Assembly: GCA_002319915.1 (NCBI GenBank)
Contig: DCFQ01000043.1
Location: forward strand, 17,302 to 55,578
Direction: 5' to 3'
Source of the DNA: Bacteroidales bacterium UBA1800
GTDB lineage: Bacteria; Bacteroidota; Bacteroidia; Bacteroidales; VadinHA17
Length of the DNA stretch: 38,277 nucleotides
Shown here: piece by piece, positions 16,701 through 25,732 of the stretch
How positions within the stretch are numbered: the first letter of the stretch is position 1
How the letters are laid out: each line of letters opens with the position of its first letter
Program-made: the position numbers and the translations under genes
The notes under the pieces: model-generated
What the model was told of the DNA's origin: nothing
What the model saw: the letters and a program-made list of their open reading frames with translations, nothing else
The model's database searches: none

Positions 16701-17315
16701 GTTACAGACATTTATGCTACCGGCAACGTAAAGAAAGGCGGGGATATCTGGTTCCAGAACCTCCATGGAAACGCCGATTCCGAGCATAAGTACTTTAACC
16801 CGGTCCCGGATTCCACAGTGAACGATTATGACCAGACCTATCTCGGGAAAACAATACCGGGCTTCTACTACGGCATTTCAGTCAACCTGGGCTATAAGGG
16901 GTTTGATTTCTCAGCAAGCTTTATCGGAGTGGGTGATGTGCAGAAGTACAACAGCATGCTTCAGGAGCTGACCCAAATGGATGGGGAAATAAACCAGTCG
17001 ACCGATGTGCTTAAACGGTGGACCCCATCAAATCCTTCATCCTCGATCCCCAGGGCTGCCGAAGGCGATCCGGGCGGAAACAACAGGTTCTCCGACAGGT
17101 TTGTTGAAAATGCGGGCTATTTCAGGCTTGCCAATATTCAGCTTGGATATTCATTGCCCCTGGGCGCCATGAAGGTCAATTTCGCCCAGAGGATGCGATT
17201 CTGGATCGGCAGCTCCAATTTGTTCTGCCTGACTCCTTGGAAGGGACTTGACCCTGAAAATGAAGCTAATCCTATCCCCCGTTCATTCCTCTTTGGGGTG
17301 GAGGCTACTTTTTAA
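13749..17315 (+). CDS. SusC-like TonB-dependent receptor with STN signalling domain
   Basis: A 1188-residue outer-membrane transporter that imports oligosaccharides with TonB energy. Domains in order are a long signal peptide (1 to about 44), an STN domain (about 46-118) for contact with FecR, a carboxypeptidase-regulatory-like domain (about 130-190, with GKITDASTGEPVTGVSILVK), a plug (about 205-360, with MDEVVVIGYGARAKKDVTTA and LKDASAAAVYGVRASNGVI), and the long beta barrel to the C-terminal Phe. Length is usual for STN-containing SusC proteins. The STN domain and the upstream sigma/anti-sigma pair together imply ligand-induced transcription. susD follows 30 bases later. Confidence 0.97.
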   Translation: MIYLQKLTLRDKNPALQKYLLAMKLSALLCFIGMIQVSASVYSQGTRLTVSYKDTRIKDILNDIENKSEVRFFYNDDFLNMDRKISLERTDIKLEDLLSEVLESSGAKFKLLDDKLIVIAPGDMMQQRFATGKITDASTGEPVTGVSILVKGTTLGAISDVDGKFRVALPAKNATLVISFIGFEKQEVPVTEGANIEISLVESIKAMDEVVVIGYGARAKKDVTTAISTVDASEILKTNAGQSAELAMQGKMTGVLVTSGGGNPNSRPTIQIRGVGTWGVAQPLYVIDGVPIYEFGYGADGSSASGYDASYVARIGTIRGTQNIMSTINPDDIESISVLKDASAAAVYGVRASNGVILITTKKGRGRAKVDFSAKVGMQSIPNRYSMLGVTDYVDLYREAYTNNPLLTLKPYFNASDPSYLGNLPTQDWADPLYTRNSMTQEYNASVSGGTDNSNYFVGIGYYKNDGIYIMNNLERYSVTSNVSSKIGKFINVGVNYRFVYQKTRDNTPNSISYTVATPPWQPIHGNGPGGYAPAIDTTYVYTPQPSPADLMPDYWPWQMNVTKLYGDQTHINPYGTGTFGDNRWTNMRNLGNAYVEVTPIPGLRIRGGVSIDWYSQRNFNYSLADQTLFSITPNDPLKQGDHHSLGSVGEMNTFNLNLVKNVSVNYNKGFGKHTIDILLNAETQTNYFHIASSSTEQLNTLIIDRISVGEYQRGFNSSFTENHRSALIGYLGRISYNYASKYYLDATLRRDGSYAFAPKNRWGNFPAFSAAWRVTGENFLQNLQWLNDLKLRAGWGQLGNSEVRPYMYLSSVINYPHYSLGTNPLNGDARGTYTWGVRLGDFPNEGISWEKTATTNIAIDAVILRSLNVTVEYYNKLTSGLLQTTSLPPSVGLYANPVANIGKVQNSGFEFSASYTGQSGNLTYNVSANLTTVHNKVISMFNHDRIGGNYGMIEEGNPMNYLWGYKVGGIFPNDAVASEYTASVTDIYATGNVKKGGDIWFQNLHGNADSEHKYFNPVPDSTVNDYDQTYLGKTIPGFYYGISVNLGYKGFDFSASFIGVGDVQKYNSMLQELTQMDGEINQSTDVLKRWTPSNPSSSIPRAAEGDPGGNNRFSDRFVENAGYFRLANIQLGYSLPLGAMKVNFAQRMRFWIGSSNLFCLTPWKGLDPENEANPIPRSFLFGVEATF

Positions 17316-17345
17316 GGCAATTTAACTACTCAAAAATTTCAGAAG

Positions 17346-18938
17346 ATGAAAAAGATAATAATAGTCCTTTCAATATTCCTGCTGTCGTTCATTGGGATGC
17401 TTTTCAACTCATGCAATGAGAAAATCCTCGACATAACCGACCCTGATATTACTGAGAACGATTTCTTTACCACACAGGATCAGTTTTTCAGGGCAATTAT
17501 AGGTGCTTATGCAAAGATAACGGACCTCTACTGGTTCAATAATAACTCAGCCATGCACGGAAGCTGGCTCCTGCCGGGTGATGATATCACGGTGGGTGCA
17601 GAAGGCGGCCATGACCAGAATTACGGGTTTGACCAGTTTGTCCAGATAACTCCGAGCAAGGATGCAATCAGCGGCATATGGACAACCCTTTATCAGATCA
17701 TTAACAGGGCAACCATCGTCATTGACAAGTGCAATGCTGCAGATCCGTCAATCTTTGCCTCGGACCCGACCATGAAGGATAAGATCAGGGGCGAGGCCCT
17801 GTTCCTTAGGTCATGGTGCTTCTACAAGCTCTGGAACATCTGGGGAACTGCTCCCCTCGTAACAACCAGGATCTCCGATTTCGGCTCGGTTGCGTCACCA
17901 AATTCAAAAGACACTGAACTGCTCGACCAGGCGATCACCGACCTTAATGAGGCAGCAACCCTTCTTCCTGAATCATGGGATGCTGCGAATGCCGGAAGGG
18001 TGTTTAAGGGAAGTGCTTACGGACTGATGGGGAAATGCCTGGTATTCAGGGCTTGCTGGAACAAGAAATCAAATGAGGCAATGGCTTCGCAGGATTATAC
18101 TGATGCAATCTCTGCTTTCGACAAGATTACCAACCGGATACTGGTTCCAAATTTCGGAGATAACTTCGATGCCACAAAGGAGAATAACCAGGAATCTCTT
18201 TTCGAATTCCAGGCAAGCTCACAGGCAGGATTTGAGAACATCTGGCTCGGCAATGACTTCAACCAGGCAATCGGATCGATGAACAATTACCTGGGATATT
18301 ATACCCAGCAATGGCAATGGTGGGGCCAGTGTCCCTATGTTCCCTCGAAGAAGCTGATTGCTGCTTTTGACACAGCAGATCCAAGGGCATCTGAGACATT
18401 CGTACAGACCGCTGATCCGAATTATTATGGCTACCAGTGGGCAAAGTACGTGAAGCATGATATCGAGGGGGGATTCAACACCTCCATGAACAATCCGAGG
18501 ATACTGAGATATGCCGATGTCCTGCTTTTGAAGGCTGAGGCTCTCTTGAAGAGCGGCGGCAGCAAACCGGAAGCGATAGGCCTGATAAACCAGGTTAGGA
18601 CCAGGGCACGCGGGGCCGGAACCGTTCCCGCCGACCTGAGCACATCCGAATCGAACGAAGATACGATCATGCAGTGGATCATGGACGAACGGTTAAGAGA
18701 ACTCGCAGGTGATGACGACCATCGCTGGTTTGACCTGAAAAGATGGTTTTATGCAGGCTATCTCGACCTCAATACCTGGGACGGCGGAGACCAGGTGAAC
18801 GGTTTCAGTACCTCCAGGCCCGCCTCGGAATTCAAGTTCCATGATTTCCTGACAGCAACGCAGAGCAAATTATGGTATCCGATACCGACGAGCGAAATAA
18901 ACTCCAACAACACGATGATGCAAAATCCTGGATATTAA
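17346..18938 (+). CDS. SusD/RagB-family glycan-binding lipoprotein
   Basis: A 530-residue surface lipoprotein that caps the SusC pore and binds the glycan. The signal ends in FNSC with Cys23 as the lipid attachment site, followed by acidic residues as expected for surface export. SusD landmarks are LRSWCFYKLWNIWGTAPLVT, the ILRYADVLLLKAEALLKSGG helix and the WIMDERLRELAGDDDHRWFDLKRW motif near the C-terminus. It forms an operon with susC. A strong stem-loop lies just after the gene. Confidence 0.97.
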   Translation: MKKIIIVLSIFLLSFIGMLFNSCNEKILDITDPDITENDFFTTQDQFFRAIIGAYAKITDLYWFNNNSAMHGSWLLPGDDITVGAEGGHDQNYGFDQFVQITPSKDAISGIWTTLYQIINRATIVIDKCNAADPSIFASDPTMKDKIRGEALFLRSWCFYKLWNIWGTAPLVTTRISDFGSVASPNSKDTELLDQAITDLNEAATLLPESWDAANAGRVFKGSAYGLMGKCLVFRACWNKKSNEAMASQDYTDAISAFDKITNRILVPNFGDNFDATKENNQESLFEFQASSQAGFENIWLGNDFNQAIGSMNNYLGYYTQQWQWWGQCPYVPSKKLIAAFDTADPRASETFVQTADPNYYGYQWAKYVKHDIEGGFNTSMNNPRILRYADVLLLKAEALLKSGGSKPEAIGLINQVRTRARGAGTVPADLSTSESNEDTIMQWIMDERLRELAGDDDHRWFDLKRWFYAGYLDLNTWDGGDQVNGFSTSRPASEFKFHDFLTATQSKLWYPIPTSEINSNNTMMQNPGY

Positions 18939-18970
18939 AGATTAAATGACAGGCAATTAACTTGAACCGG

Positions 18971-19024
18971 AAAAGGGACTGCTGAACTCCTCTGCTATCT
19001 TAAAAGTTTTCTTCAGTCCCTTTT
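18971..19024 (+). terminator. Intrinsic terminator-like stem-loop after susD
   Basis: AAAAGGGACTG (18971-18981) pairs perfectly over 11 bases with CAGTCCCTTTT (19014-19024), with a 32-base loop. The stem ends in a T run. It would end most susCD transcripts, separating them from the enzymes downstream or letting a fraction read through. Confidence 0.7.
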
Positions 19025-19045
19025 ACCATTTAATACCTTCAGCTG

Positions 19046-21547
19046 ATGCATAACAGAATTGGAAACAGGATCCCGGAAGCAGTGCTCTTTGCCGTCTTGT
19101 TCTTTTCCGGTGTAAGTGCGCTGATATACCAGATAATCTGGATCAGGAAATTCGGACTGGTCTTTGGGGTCGATGTCTTTACAATGGCAACGGTCCTCTC
19201 TGCATTCATGGGAGGACTGGCAATTGGAAGCCTGCTCTTCGGAAGGCTCTCCGACAGGATAAAGAATCCCCTTTCACTTTTCATGCTCCTGGAATTTGGG
19301 ATTGGATTATTTGCCATTACATTCCCTTATACATTCAGGGGATTGATCCATCTTTACACCCCCCTGATACAGGGATCCGGGCTTTCGGGGTATTCCGCAC
19401 AGCTCATCAAGTTCCTGTTTTCATTCATTTACCTGCTCATTCCGACAACTCTCATGGGAGGCACATTGCCTGTGATCTTCAAGTTTTTCATCAAGCGTCT
19501 GAACAACCTTGGCTGGCATGTAAGCAACCTGTTTGCGGTAAACAATCTTGGAGCAGTAGCAGGCTGCTTCCTGGCAGGCTTTATCCTCATAAAGTCTTTC
19601 GGAATAACAGCATCACTCTATATTGCTGCATTTCTCAACCTTGTCAATGCCCTGGCAGTTTACTTCATTTTCAGGAGAAGGGTATTATCGGAAAAGCTCC
19701 CAGAAGAGGTATCCATGCCGGGAGAAACTGAGAGTGCCAACAAGCTCTCAAAGCCCATGCTCAGGCTGGTGCTCTGGGTCTTTGCAATCGAGGGTTTCAC
19801 GACCCTGGCATTCGAGGTCATCTGGACAAGGATCTTCATAGGATTCTCCTATGATAAAACGACCTATTTCTTCAGCATTATTGTGCTGAGTGTCATTTTC
19901 GGCTTGTCGGCAGGCAGCCTCATCACTTCACGGTGGATCGACCGGAGAAAAAACCTTGTGAACCTGCTTGCATTGCTTGAGATACTTACCGGTCTCGTTT
20001 CGATGGCCCTCCTGATACTCTTTTCGAGGATCTCACTGAGGCTCAATCTTGACAGGTCAGTTTTTGAGCCCTGGCTGAAAATTATCGGAAAGGAGTACTT
20101 CGTGTTTTTCCTGTTCCTTGTAATCCCGTCGACTCTCACAGGAATGATCTACCCCATCGTAAGCAAGCTGTATGCTGACAACATTGGGAAACTGGGAAAC
20201 AGGATGGGAGTGATAGGCTTTCTCGACAATATTGGATCGGTGCTTGGCTCTTTCATGGCGGGCTTCGTGATGATCCCCCTGTTCGGGGTGGTGCGGTCAT
20301 TCATCCTGGTGGTGGCTTTGAATGTCATGCTCGGGGTACTTCTGGTGGCATTCAACAGCCAGGTAACTAAAAGAAGGAAGGCCGTTTCACTGTCGCTCGC
20401 AATTATTGCCGCTTTCTTTTTGATCGTCAAGGCCCCGGCCAGGAAGTACTTTTCCTGGTGGGACAAAAGCAGGTATGAACTCTGGTCAAATTTTGTGCAG
20501 AAAGTCCCTTTTTACTATGAAGGAGTTGACGGTACCGTCACCCTGCGCCAGTACTATAACTTCATTGCACTGAACATTAACGGCCACAACACGGCATATA
20601 CCTCTGTCAAGGACCAGATCGTGAACAGGATGCTTGGCTATATCCCCTACATGGTGCATCCGGCTCCCGAAAGGGCACTTGTGATTGGTTTCGGACTGGG
20701 CTTCACGGTGGAATCGCTCATCCAGCCTGAGATAAAAAGTGTGGATGTTGCTGAGATCTGCACAGGAGTGATCAAGTCGGGACTGACCATGAATGAATGG
20801 AATGATGCGGTCCTCAGGCACCCGAAAGTGCATACCCGCCTTGAAGACGGCCGGGAACTGCTGTTCAGGGCCACGGACAAATATGACATTATCACTTCCA
20901 ATGCGGTGCACCCGCGTCTGAGCAACAACATTTACACCGAGGATTTCTATGACCTTTGCAGGGAAAAGCTGAACAAGGGAGGAATCATGTGTCAGTGGGC
21001 AACCCCGAACTGGCTGAACGAAAGGGAGTTCAAATCTCAGGTCAAAGCATTTGTAAATGCTTTCGCCTATGCCCAGCTCTGGTATATAAATGAATATACC
21101 ATCATCCTCATCGGATCGGAAGACCCGATCGATATCAATTACAGGCTCATATCGGAAAGGTTCCGTGATGCGAAGGTAAAGTCGGACCTTAACAAGATCC
21201 GCATGGCCGAACCTTTTGAGTTCGTGTCACAGTATTCTATGGATAAAAACGACCTGAACGAATACTGCAAAGAGACTCCCTCGAACACCGATGATTTTCC
21301 TGTCGTGGAATTCAGCAAGACGGTTAACATCGCCCCTGATACCAGTGCGCTGCAGTTTATCTTCAACACTCCCGACAACTATATGAAAATCAATTTCGGA
21401 TCGCTTCCTTCCGACAGTGTGAACAGGATTCTCCAGGCGATGAAAACACCCTCGTCTAACCGGAAAAGGATGGTTCAGCAGACGATCGAAAACGTCAGGC
21501 ACCAGGTAAGGGAATACAAGAGAACAGGGAAGACCCCCGAGGCGTGA
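19046..21547 (+). CDS. MFS-like/spermidine-synthase-like fusion membrane protein
   Basis: An 833-residue protein with a polytopic membrane part (about residues 10-450, roughly 12 helices, starting with the LFFSGVSALIYQIIWIRKFGL block typical of this fusion family) and a C-terminal Rossmann methyltransferase-like domain (about 480-720). In the latter, GFGLGFTVESL stands at the usual GGGDG loop, the acidic Glu of VDVAEI at the ribose-binding position, and EDGRELL at the next motif. The aminopropyltransferase signature DSTDP is replaced by T617-S-N-A-V-H-P623, so the catalytic Asp is Asn619 and the second Asp is His622. Spermidine synthesis is therefore doubtful. Role is unknown; it could be a transporter with a nucleotide- or SAM-binding tail. 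It stands just after the susCD terminator. Confidence 0.88.
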   Translation: MHNRIGNRIPEAVLFAVLFFSGVSALIYQIIWIRKFGLVFGVDVFTMATVLSAFMGGLAIGSLLFGRLSDRIKNPLSLFMLLEFGIGLFAITFPYTFRGLIHLYTPLIQGSGLSGYSAQLIKFLFSFIYLLIPTTLMGGTLPVIFKFFIKRLNNLGWHVSNLFAVNNLGAVAGCFLAGFILIKSFGITASLYIAAFLNLVNALAVYFIFRRRVLSEKLPEEVSMPGETESANKLSKPMLRLVLWVFAIEGFTTLAFEVIWTRIFIGFSYDKTTYFFSIIVLSVIFGLSAGSLITSRWIDRRKNLVNLLALLEILTGLVSMALLILFSRISLRLNLDRSVFEPWLKIIGKEYFVFFLFLVIPSTLTGMIYPIVSKLYADNIGKLGNRMGVIGFLDNIGSVLGSFMAGFVMIPLFGVVRSFILVVALNVMLGVLLVAFNSQVTKRRKAVSLSLAIIAAFFLIVKAPARKYFSWWDKSRYELWSNFVQKVPFYYEGVDGTVTLRQYYNFIALNINGHNTAYTSVKDQIVNRMLGYIPYMVHPAPERALVIGFGLGFTVESLIQPEIKSVDVAEICTGVIKSGLTMNEWNDAVLRHPKVHTRLEDGRELLFRATDKYDIITSNAVHPRLSNNIYTEDFYDLCREKLNKGGIMCQWATPNWLNEREFKSQVKAFVNAFAYAQLWYINEYTIILIGSEDPIDINYRLISERFRDAKVKSDLNKIRMAEPFEFVSQYSMDKNDLNEYCKETPSNTDDFPVVEFSKTVNIAPDTSALQFIFNTPDNYMKINFGSLPSDSVNRILQAMKTPSSNRKRMVQQTIENVRHQVREYKRTGKTPEA

Positions 21548-21596
21548 CGACCTGCGGCTTATAATTGACTGGCGGTATTACCGGCGCATTAAATCT

Positions 21597-24200
21597 TTGA
21601 AATTTAACTTCATTAATCAGCACCTCAATTTTATGAATTCGGATAAATTTGGCATCACAAAATCTAAAAGAAGGTTGAAAACATCAGCCATAACGATCCT
21701 TCTGATTCTGGCCGTCGCAGGAGTTAATGGCCAGGCAAAGACGGGAATGCAGGTACTTAAAGGCTCCGGCCTGTTCCGTCCCCTGGAGGAAGTGGTAATT
21801 GCTTCTCACGTCCCGGGGACATTGTCAGTCTCCGACGGCAAGTCGAGGGAGTATTTCAGAATCAGCATAAACGGAACGGCGACATTCAACGCCGGCGGGG
21901 CACCGGGGATCCAGAGAGCAAGGCTGCTCGACAAAAAGGGCAGGGTCATCTCGGAAACACAATTCCGGGTTGAGCCCGAAACCGATATCAGCGATAACGG
22001 AAGGTTTTCAGAGCTGTTCAGGCTCCTTTACAAGGGAATGCTTGTTTATTCACCGGCAGGGCATGAAGAGGTCACCTGGAACGGGAAGGTGTACCGCTAT
22101 TTTGTAAACTGGGTCCTTGACAACAACAATACCTCGAGGGGCATGCAATATTTCAGTCCCTACAGCCGCGATCTGACCGACCTGCTTCGTGAGAACCAGA
22201 AGCCCGACGGGATGATCTGGAGCTTCGTCCAGCCCGACAAGGGTGATTATCATTATTATGAAACAGCTTATTCCTACCTTGGCTATTTCAGCCGGGGCAA
22301 AGGTGCGTGGTTCGTGCGGCAGCCGGTAGAGAACCATGTCGAGTACAATTATGTGAACATGATGTACCAGCACTGGAAGGCAAGCGGCGATAATGACTGG
22401 ATGAAATCAGGCCTGGATTGTGCCATGAAGGCCCTCGACTTCTGCATCACCGATACGCTTAAATGGTCAAAAAGGTTCAGGCTGCTTAAAAGACCATACT
22501 GCATCGACTCCTGGGATTTCCAGGTCGATGATAAATATACCCCTGCCGCTCCCCTGAGCCCTACGATGGTGGTGGTCCCGGGCAAAACGAAGTTCGGTAT
22601 TTTCTTTGGCGACAATACCGGGTATTACGAAGCGTGCAACCAGCTTGCCGAAATGCTCGATTCGGCCGGGATGAACACCAGGGCAGAGGAATACAGGACC
22701 CGGGGAAAAGGGATCCTGGAAAGGATCATTGCACTCTCATGGAACGGGAAGTATTTCACTCATTTCATCGACGAGGACCCGGATGTAAAAAGGGATCTTG
22801 GTGTCGATGAAAAATCTCAGATCGCCCAGGGGAACATGTATTCTCTCAACAGGGGCCTGCCACATGAAATGAATGTCGCGATCATAAATACCTACCTCGG
22901 GCTCAGAAAAAGCCTTCCTCAAGGCTCCCCGGGAGAATGGTACGCTATCTATCCTCCTTTCCGGAAAGGCTTCACACAGCATGACGAGGTGTGGCAATAT
23001 ATGAATGGCGGAATGGCCGGGCATGCAATGGGGGAAATGGCCAGGGGATCGTATGAGAACGGGTATGAGGACTATGCTTCCGGGATTATGGTTTACATGC
23101 TTGATCTCATCAAAAGATCGGGTAACAAGCTCTGGTTTGCCTACACAGGCTCAATCCCGTCCCCTCCCCCGCCTCCTGTCCTGAAAACCATTGATATATC
23201 TGGTGCCGTCAACATGGATCTTAATGCTCCCGGAGGCAATGGTGCCTTCCCCTGGATGGGTGCTGACAGGCCCGGTAACGACATGGAAGGATTGCCGACA
23301 GGAGAACAGACATTTAAAAACATAAAGTTCGATGTCATCGATCCCGGCAAGAACAGGAACAGGGTTGCAATAGGGCTTTCGTATTACAAAGGATGGCCGC
23401 AATCGGCGGAAGTTCCCGTGAATGATTCGGCGAAATGCATTTACCTCCTTCACTCGTCATCCGACAATACACCTAGTGAATTTGCAGGAGCAATTACATT
23501 CAGATATTCCGACGGAACAGAAGTTTCGAGGAATATTGTCAAATACCGGGATGTGACCAACTGGTGGTTCTCCGACCTGGAGAATGAAAGAGCCGGGGTT
23601 GCGTGGTCGGGACCGAACAAGGTAAGCACTAAGGTCGGTGTCTGCTGGGTCGCTATTGACAATCCACAGCCGGGAAAGAAGATCGATAAGCTGCTCTTCC
23701 ATGCCCCCATTGAGGGAGGGATCTATGCAGTGCTGGGTGTGACACTTGCTGACAGGAAACATTATGTAAAACCTAAGCTCGAGTCATTCGGCGGACCCGA
23801 CAACTGGGCCGCTGCGAATGGCATGGCAGCCCTGGTTGAGGGCCTTGCCGGGGTAAAAAACACAGGCCTTGCATTCGACAGGGTAAAGCTGTCGCCGAGG
23901 TGGAGCAGCGCTTCAGCCGATTCGGTGGGCGTCTGCATACGGTTTGCAGTATCTGACGGCTACGTGAGATATACATATTTGCATGACCAGGTAAAAAAGG
24001 AAATAAACATGGTCCTGACAGGGAGCGGCAGGGAGCTTGAAGGGCATATCCTTCTTCCGGGAACAGCGGAAAAGGCGCTTTCAGTAATGTGCGACGGAGA
24101 GCGTGTTCCTTTCAGAATGTCATCGGTTGAAAAGTCAAAATATGTCGATTTCAATCTGCCTCTTGACAGGGTCCGCTCTGTAAAGATCAGTTACCAGTAA
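21597..24200 (+). CDS. Secreted (alpha/alpha)6-barrel glycosidase-like protein
   Basis: An 867-residue protein from TTG 21597; ATG 21633 (codon 13) gives a cleaner secreted protein, 855 residues, and may be the true start. A signal peptide with KSKRR-type basic region ends near VNGQA. A beta-strand N-terminal domain (about 50-130) leads into a helical barrel (about 135-510) with repeated helical hairpins, including YHYYETAYSYLGYFSRG and the WQYMNGGMAGHAMGEMARGS segment that recalls the active-site wall of GH94/GH65-type barrels. Two beta-sandwich-like regions follow (about 540-720 and 740-867, the second with AANGMAALVEGLAGVKN and KLSPRW). I cannot assign a CAZy family. PUL context and secretion make a glycan-active enzyme the best guess. 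A 22-base gap leads to the GH30-like gene. Confidence 0.7.
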   Translation: MKFNFINQHLNFMNSDKFGITKSKRRLKTSAITILLILAVAGVNGQAKTGMQVLKGSGLFRPLEEVVIASHVPGTLSVSDGKSREYFRISINGTATFNAGGAPGIQRARLLDKKGRVISETQFRVEPETDISDNGRFSELFRLLYKGMLVYSPAGHEEVTWNGKVYRYFVNWVLDNNNTSRGMQYFSPYSRDLTDLLRENQKPDGMIWSFVQPDKGDYHYYETAYSYLGYFSRGKGAWFVRQPVENHVEYNYVNMMYQHWKASGDNDWMKSGLDCAMKALDFCITDTLKWSKRFRLLKRPYCIDSWDFQVDDKYTPAAPLSPTMVVVPGKTKFGIFFGDNTGYYEACNQLAEMLDSAGMNTRAEEYRTRGKGILERIIALSWNGKYFTHFIDEDPDVKRDLGVDEKSQIAQGNMYSLNRGLPHEMNVAIINTYLGLRKSLPQGSPGEWYAIYPPFRKGFTQHDEVWQYMNGGMAGHAMGEMARGSYENGYEDYASGIMVYMLDLIKRSGNKLWFAYTGSIPSPPPPPVLKTIDISGAVNMDLNAPGGNGAFPWMGADRPGNDMEGLPTGEQTFKNIKFDVIDPGKNRNRVAIGLSYYKGWPQSAEVPVNDSAKCIYLLHSSSDNTPSEFAGAITFRYSDGTEVSRNIVKYRDVTNWWFSDLENERAGVAWSGPNKVSTKVGVCWVAIDNPQPGKKIDKLLFHAPIEGGIYAVLGVTLADRKHYVKPKLESFGGPDNWAAANGMAALVEGLAGVKNTGLAFDRVKLSPRWSSASADSVGVCIRFAVSDGYVRYTYLHDQVKKEINMVLTGSGRELEGHILLPGTAEKALSVMCDGERVPFRMSSVEKSKYVDFNLPLDRVRSVKISYQ

Positions 24201-24221
24201 TTAATGAACTAAAATTTTATA

Positions 24222-25688
24222 ATGCCGGATTTTGTGAAAAAAAGCTCATTAATTTATTTGCTTCTGGCATCGCTGTTTCTTCTTTCGGCACATTGCAAAA
24301 AGGCCGGAAATGATCCTGACCCGCAAAATCCTGCGGCCAAGTGCACTATAACCATAGACAGGTCGGTGAAATACCAGACAATCGACGGGTTTGGTTTTTT
24401 CGGGGCATGCGATGTATGGTGGGCCTCCGGGAACCTCTGGAATGATGCCTGGGGCGAGAAAATAATTTCCGACCTGGGAATAACCATCTGGCGGAACGAA
24501 TGGTTCCCTCCATCGACTCAGGGTGTTCCGCAGGATGCAGACTGGGCGAAGCAGGAACCTGTCGTCCGGAATCTTAAAGCCAAAGCGGATAAGTACGGGG
24601 TTGATCTTAAATTCATCGTATCGGTCTGGAGCCCGCCCGCAGATATGAAATGGCTGTCGGAATTTTCATGGGCCGGGGATGAGAACGCCACCAGGCAAGC
24701 AGGTCCCGTGACTACCAAGAACGGCGGGACGCTCAACCCTGAGAAGTACAATGAGTATGCGGCCTGGCTCGATTCGTGCATAAAATCGTATAAGGATTCG
24801 GGGATTGACCTCTATGCCCTGAGCCTTCAGAATGAGCCGTTATTCATTGAGCCCTACAATTCATGCACCTACACAACATCCTGGTATTGTGACCTTCTCA
24901 AAAATGTGGTGCCGGCAATTAAATCCTCTTACCCTGGCATCAGGATCTTCGGGGCGGAGAACATGCTGGAGATGGAGGGGAAGAGCGATAACTATCCCTG
25001 GTTCTACCACCAGGCAATCAGGAATGATGCACTCGCTGCGAATAGCATCGATATCCTTGCGGTCCATGGGTATTCGGACGGCCTCTCCCCCATTTCGGGA
25101 TCGGAGCTTTCTCAGATGTGGGCAAACCATGCCCGGGAATTCTCGTCCGCGATGAATAAGGCGGCATGGATGACCGAGACCTCCGGTTATTCAGACCAGT
25201 GGTCCGGTTCCGGAAGCACTCCCGGCGCCCTGAACCTTGCCATGGATATCTACGCCGGCCTCGCTTTCGGCGATATGAAGGCATGGATCTGGTGGCAGGG
25301 AAGCGAACTCGCAGGGATCAGCAACTTCTCGCTGATGAGTAATACCGTGTGCGGCAAGAAATATTATGCGTCAAAACAATTTTACCGGTATGTAAGACCC
25401 GGGGCGGTAAGGGTGAAATGCATTTCAGACGATCCGGATGTTTTTGCACTGGCATTTGACCATCCGGGAAAGGGTACGGGAACCGTTATCCTGATCAACG
25501 GGGGAACCGGTGAGAAATCGGTCACCCTTGAGGGATCAGACCTTCCGGAGGTCTATAAGATCTACCTTACTGACTCAGGCAACAAAAACTGCAGTGAAAG
25601 CGGCACTGCGAAGCCCGGGACTGGGAACAGCTTCACGCTGCCCGGATCGTCCATCGCAACCCTGCAGGCGGGAGGAGATCCTCTCTGA
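24222..25688 (+). CDS. GH30-like secreted endo-glycosidase
   Basis: A 488-residue exported enzyme, probably a lipoprotein through Cys25. The catalytic domain is a (beta/alpha)8 barrel of the GH30 type, with the family opening YQTIDGFGFFGACDVWW. The acid/base is Glu205 in SLQNEP and the nucleophile is Glu319 in WMTETSG; a beta-sandwich side domain fills about 395-480. GH30 members cut glucuronoxylan, beta-1,6-glucan, beta-1,6-galactan or glucosylceramide; which one applies here cannot be read from sequence. It follows the barrel protein by 22 bases, so both are likely cotranscribed. It converges on the hexokinase gene 45 bases away. Confidence 0.88.
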   Translation: MPDFVKKSSLIYLLLASLFLLSAHCKKAGNDPDPQNPAAKCTITIDRSVKYQTIDGFGFFGACDVWWASGNLWNDAWGEKIISDLGITIWRNEWFPPSTQGVPQDADWAKQEPVVRNLKAKADKYGVDLKFIVSVWSPPADMKWLSEFSWAGDENATRQAGPVTTKNGGTLNPEKYNEYAAWLDSCIKSYKDSGIDLYALSLQNEPLFIEPYNSCTYTTSWYCDLLKNVVPAIKSSYPGIRIFGAENMLEMEGKSDNYPWFYHQAIRNDALAANSIDILAVHGYSDGLSPISGSELSQMWANHAREFSSAMNKAAWMTETSGYSDQWSGSGSTPGALNLAMDIYAGLAFGDMKAWIWWQGSELAGISNFSLMSNTVCGKKYYASKQFYRYVRPGAVRVKCISDDPDVFALAFDHPGKGTGTVILINGGTGEKSVTLEGSDLPEVYKIYLTDSGNKNCSESGTAKPGTGNSFTLPGSSIATLQAGGDPL

Positions 25689-25732
25689 TCGGGATTGCGG
25701 TAACCGGCAGCGATGAAAATGCCTCTGCAAGG

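Noticed and set aside
21570..21600. Bacteroidota-type promoter (TTG ... AATCTTTG) before the barrel protein
   Set aside because: One mismatch in the -7 element and a spacer of 24 instead of about 19 bases; too weak to list, though it would support ATG 21633 as the start.
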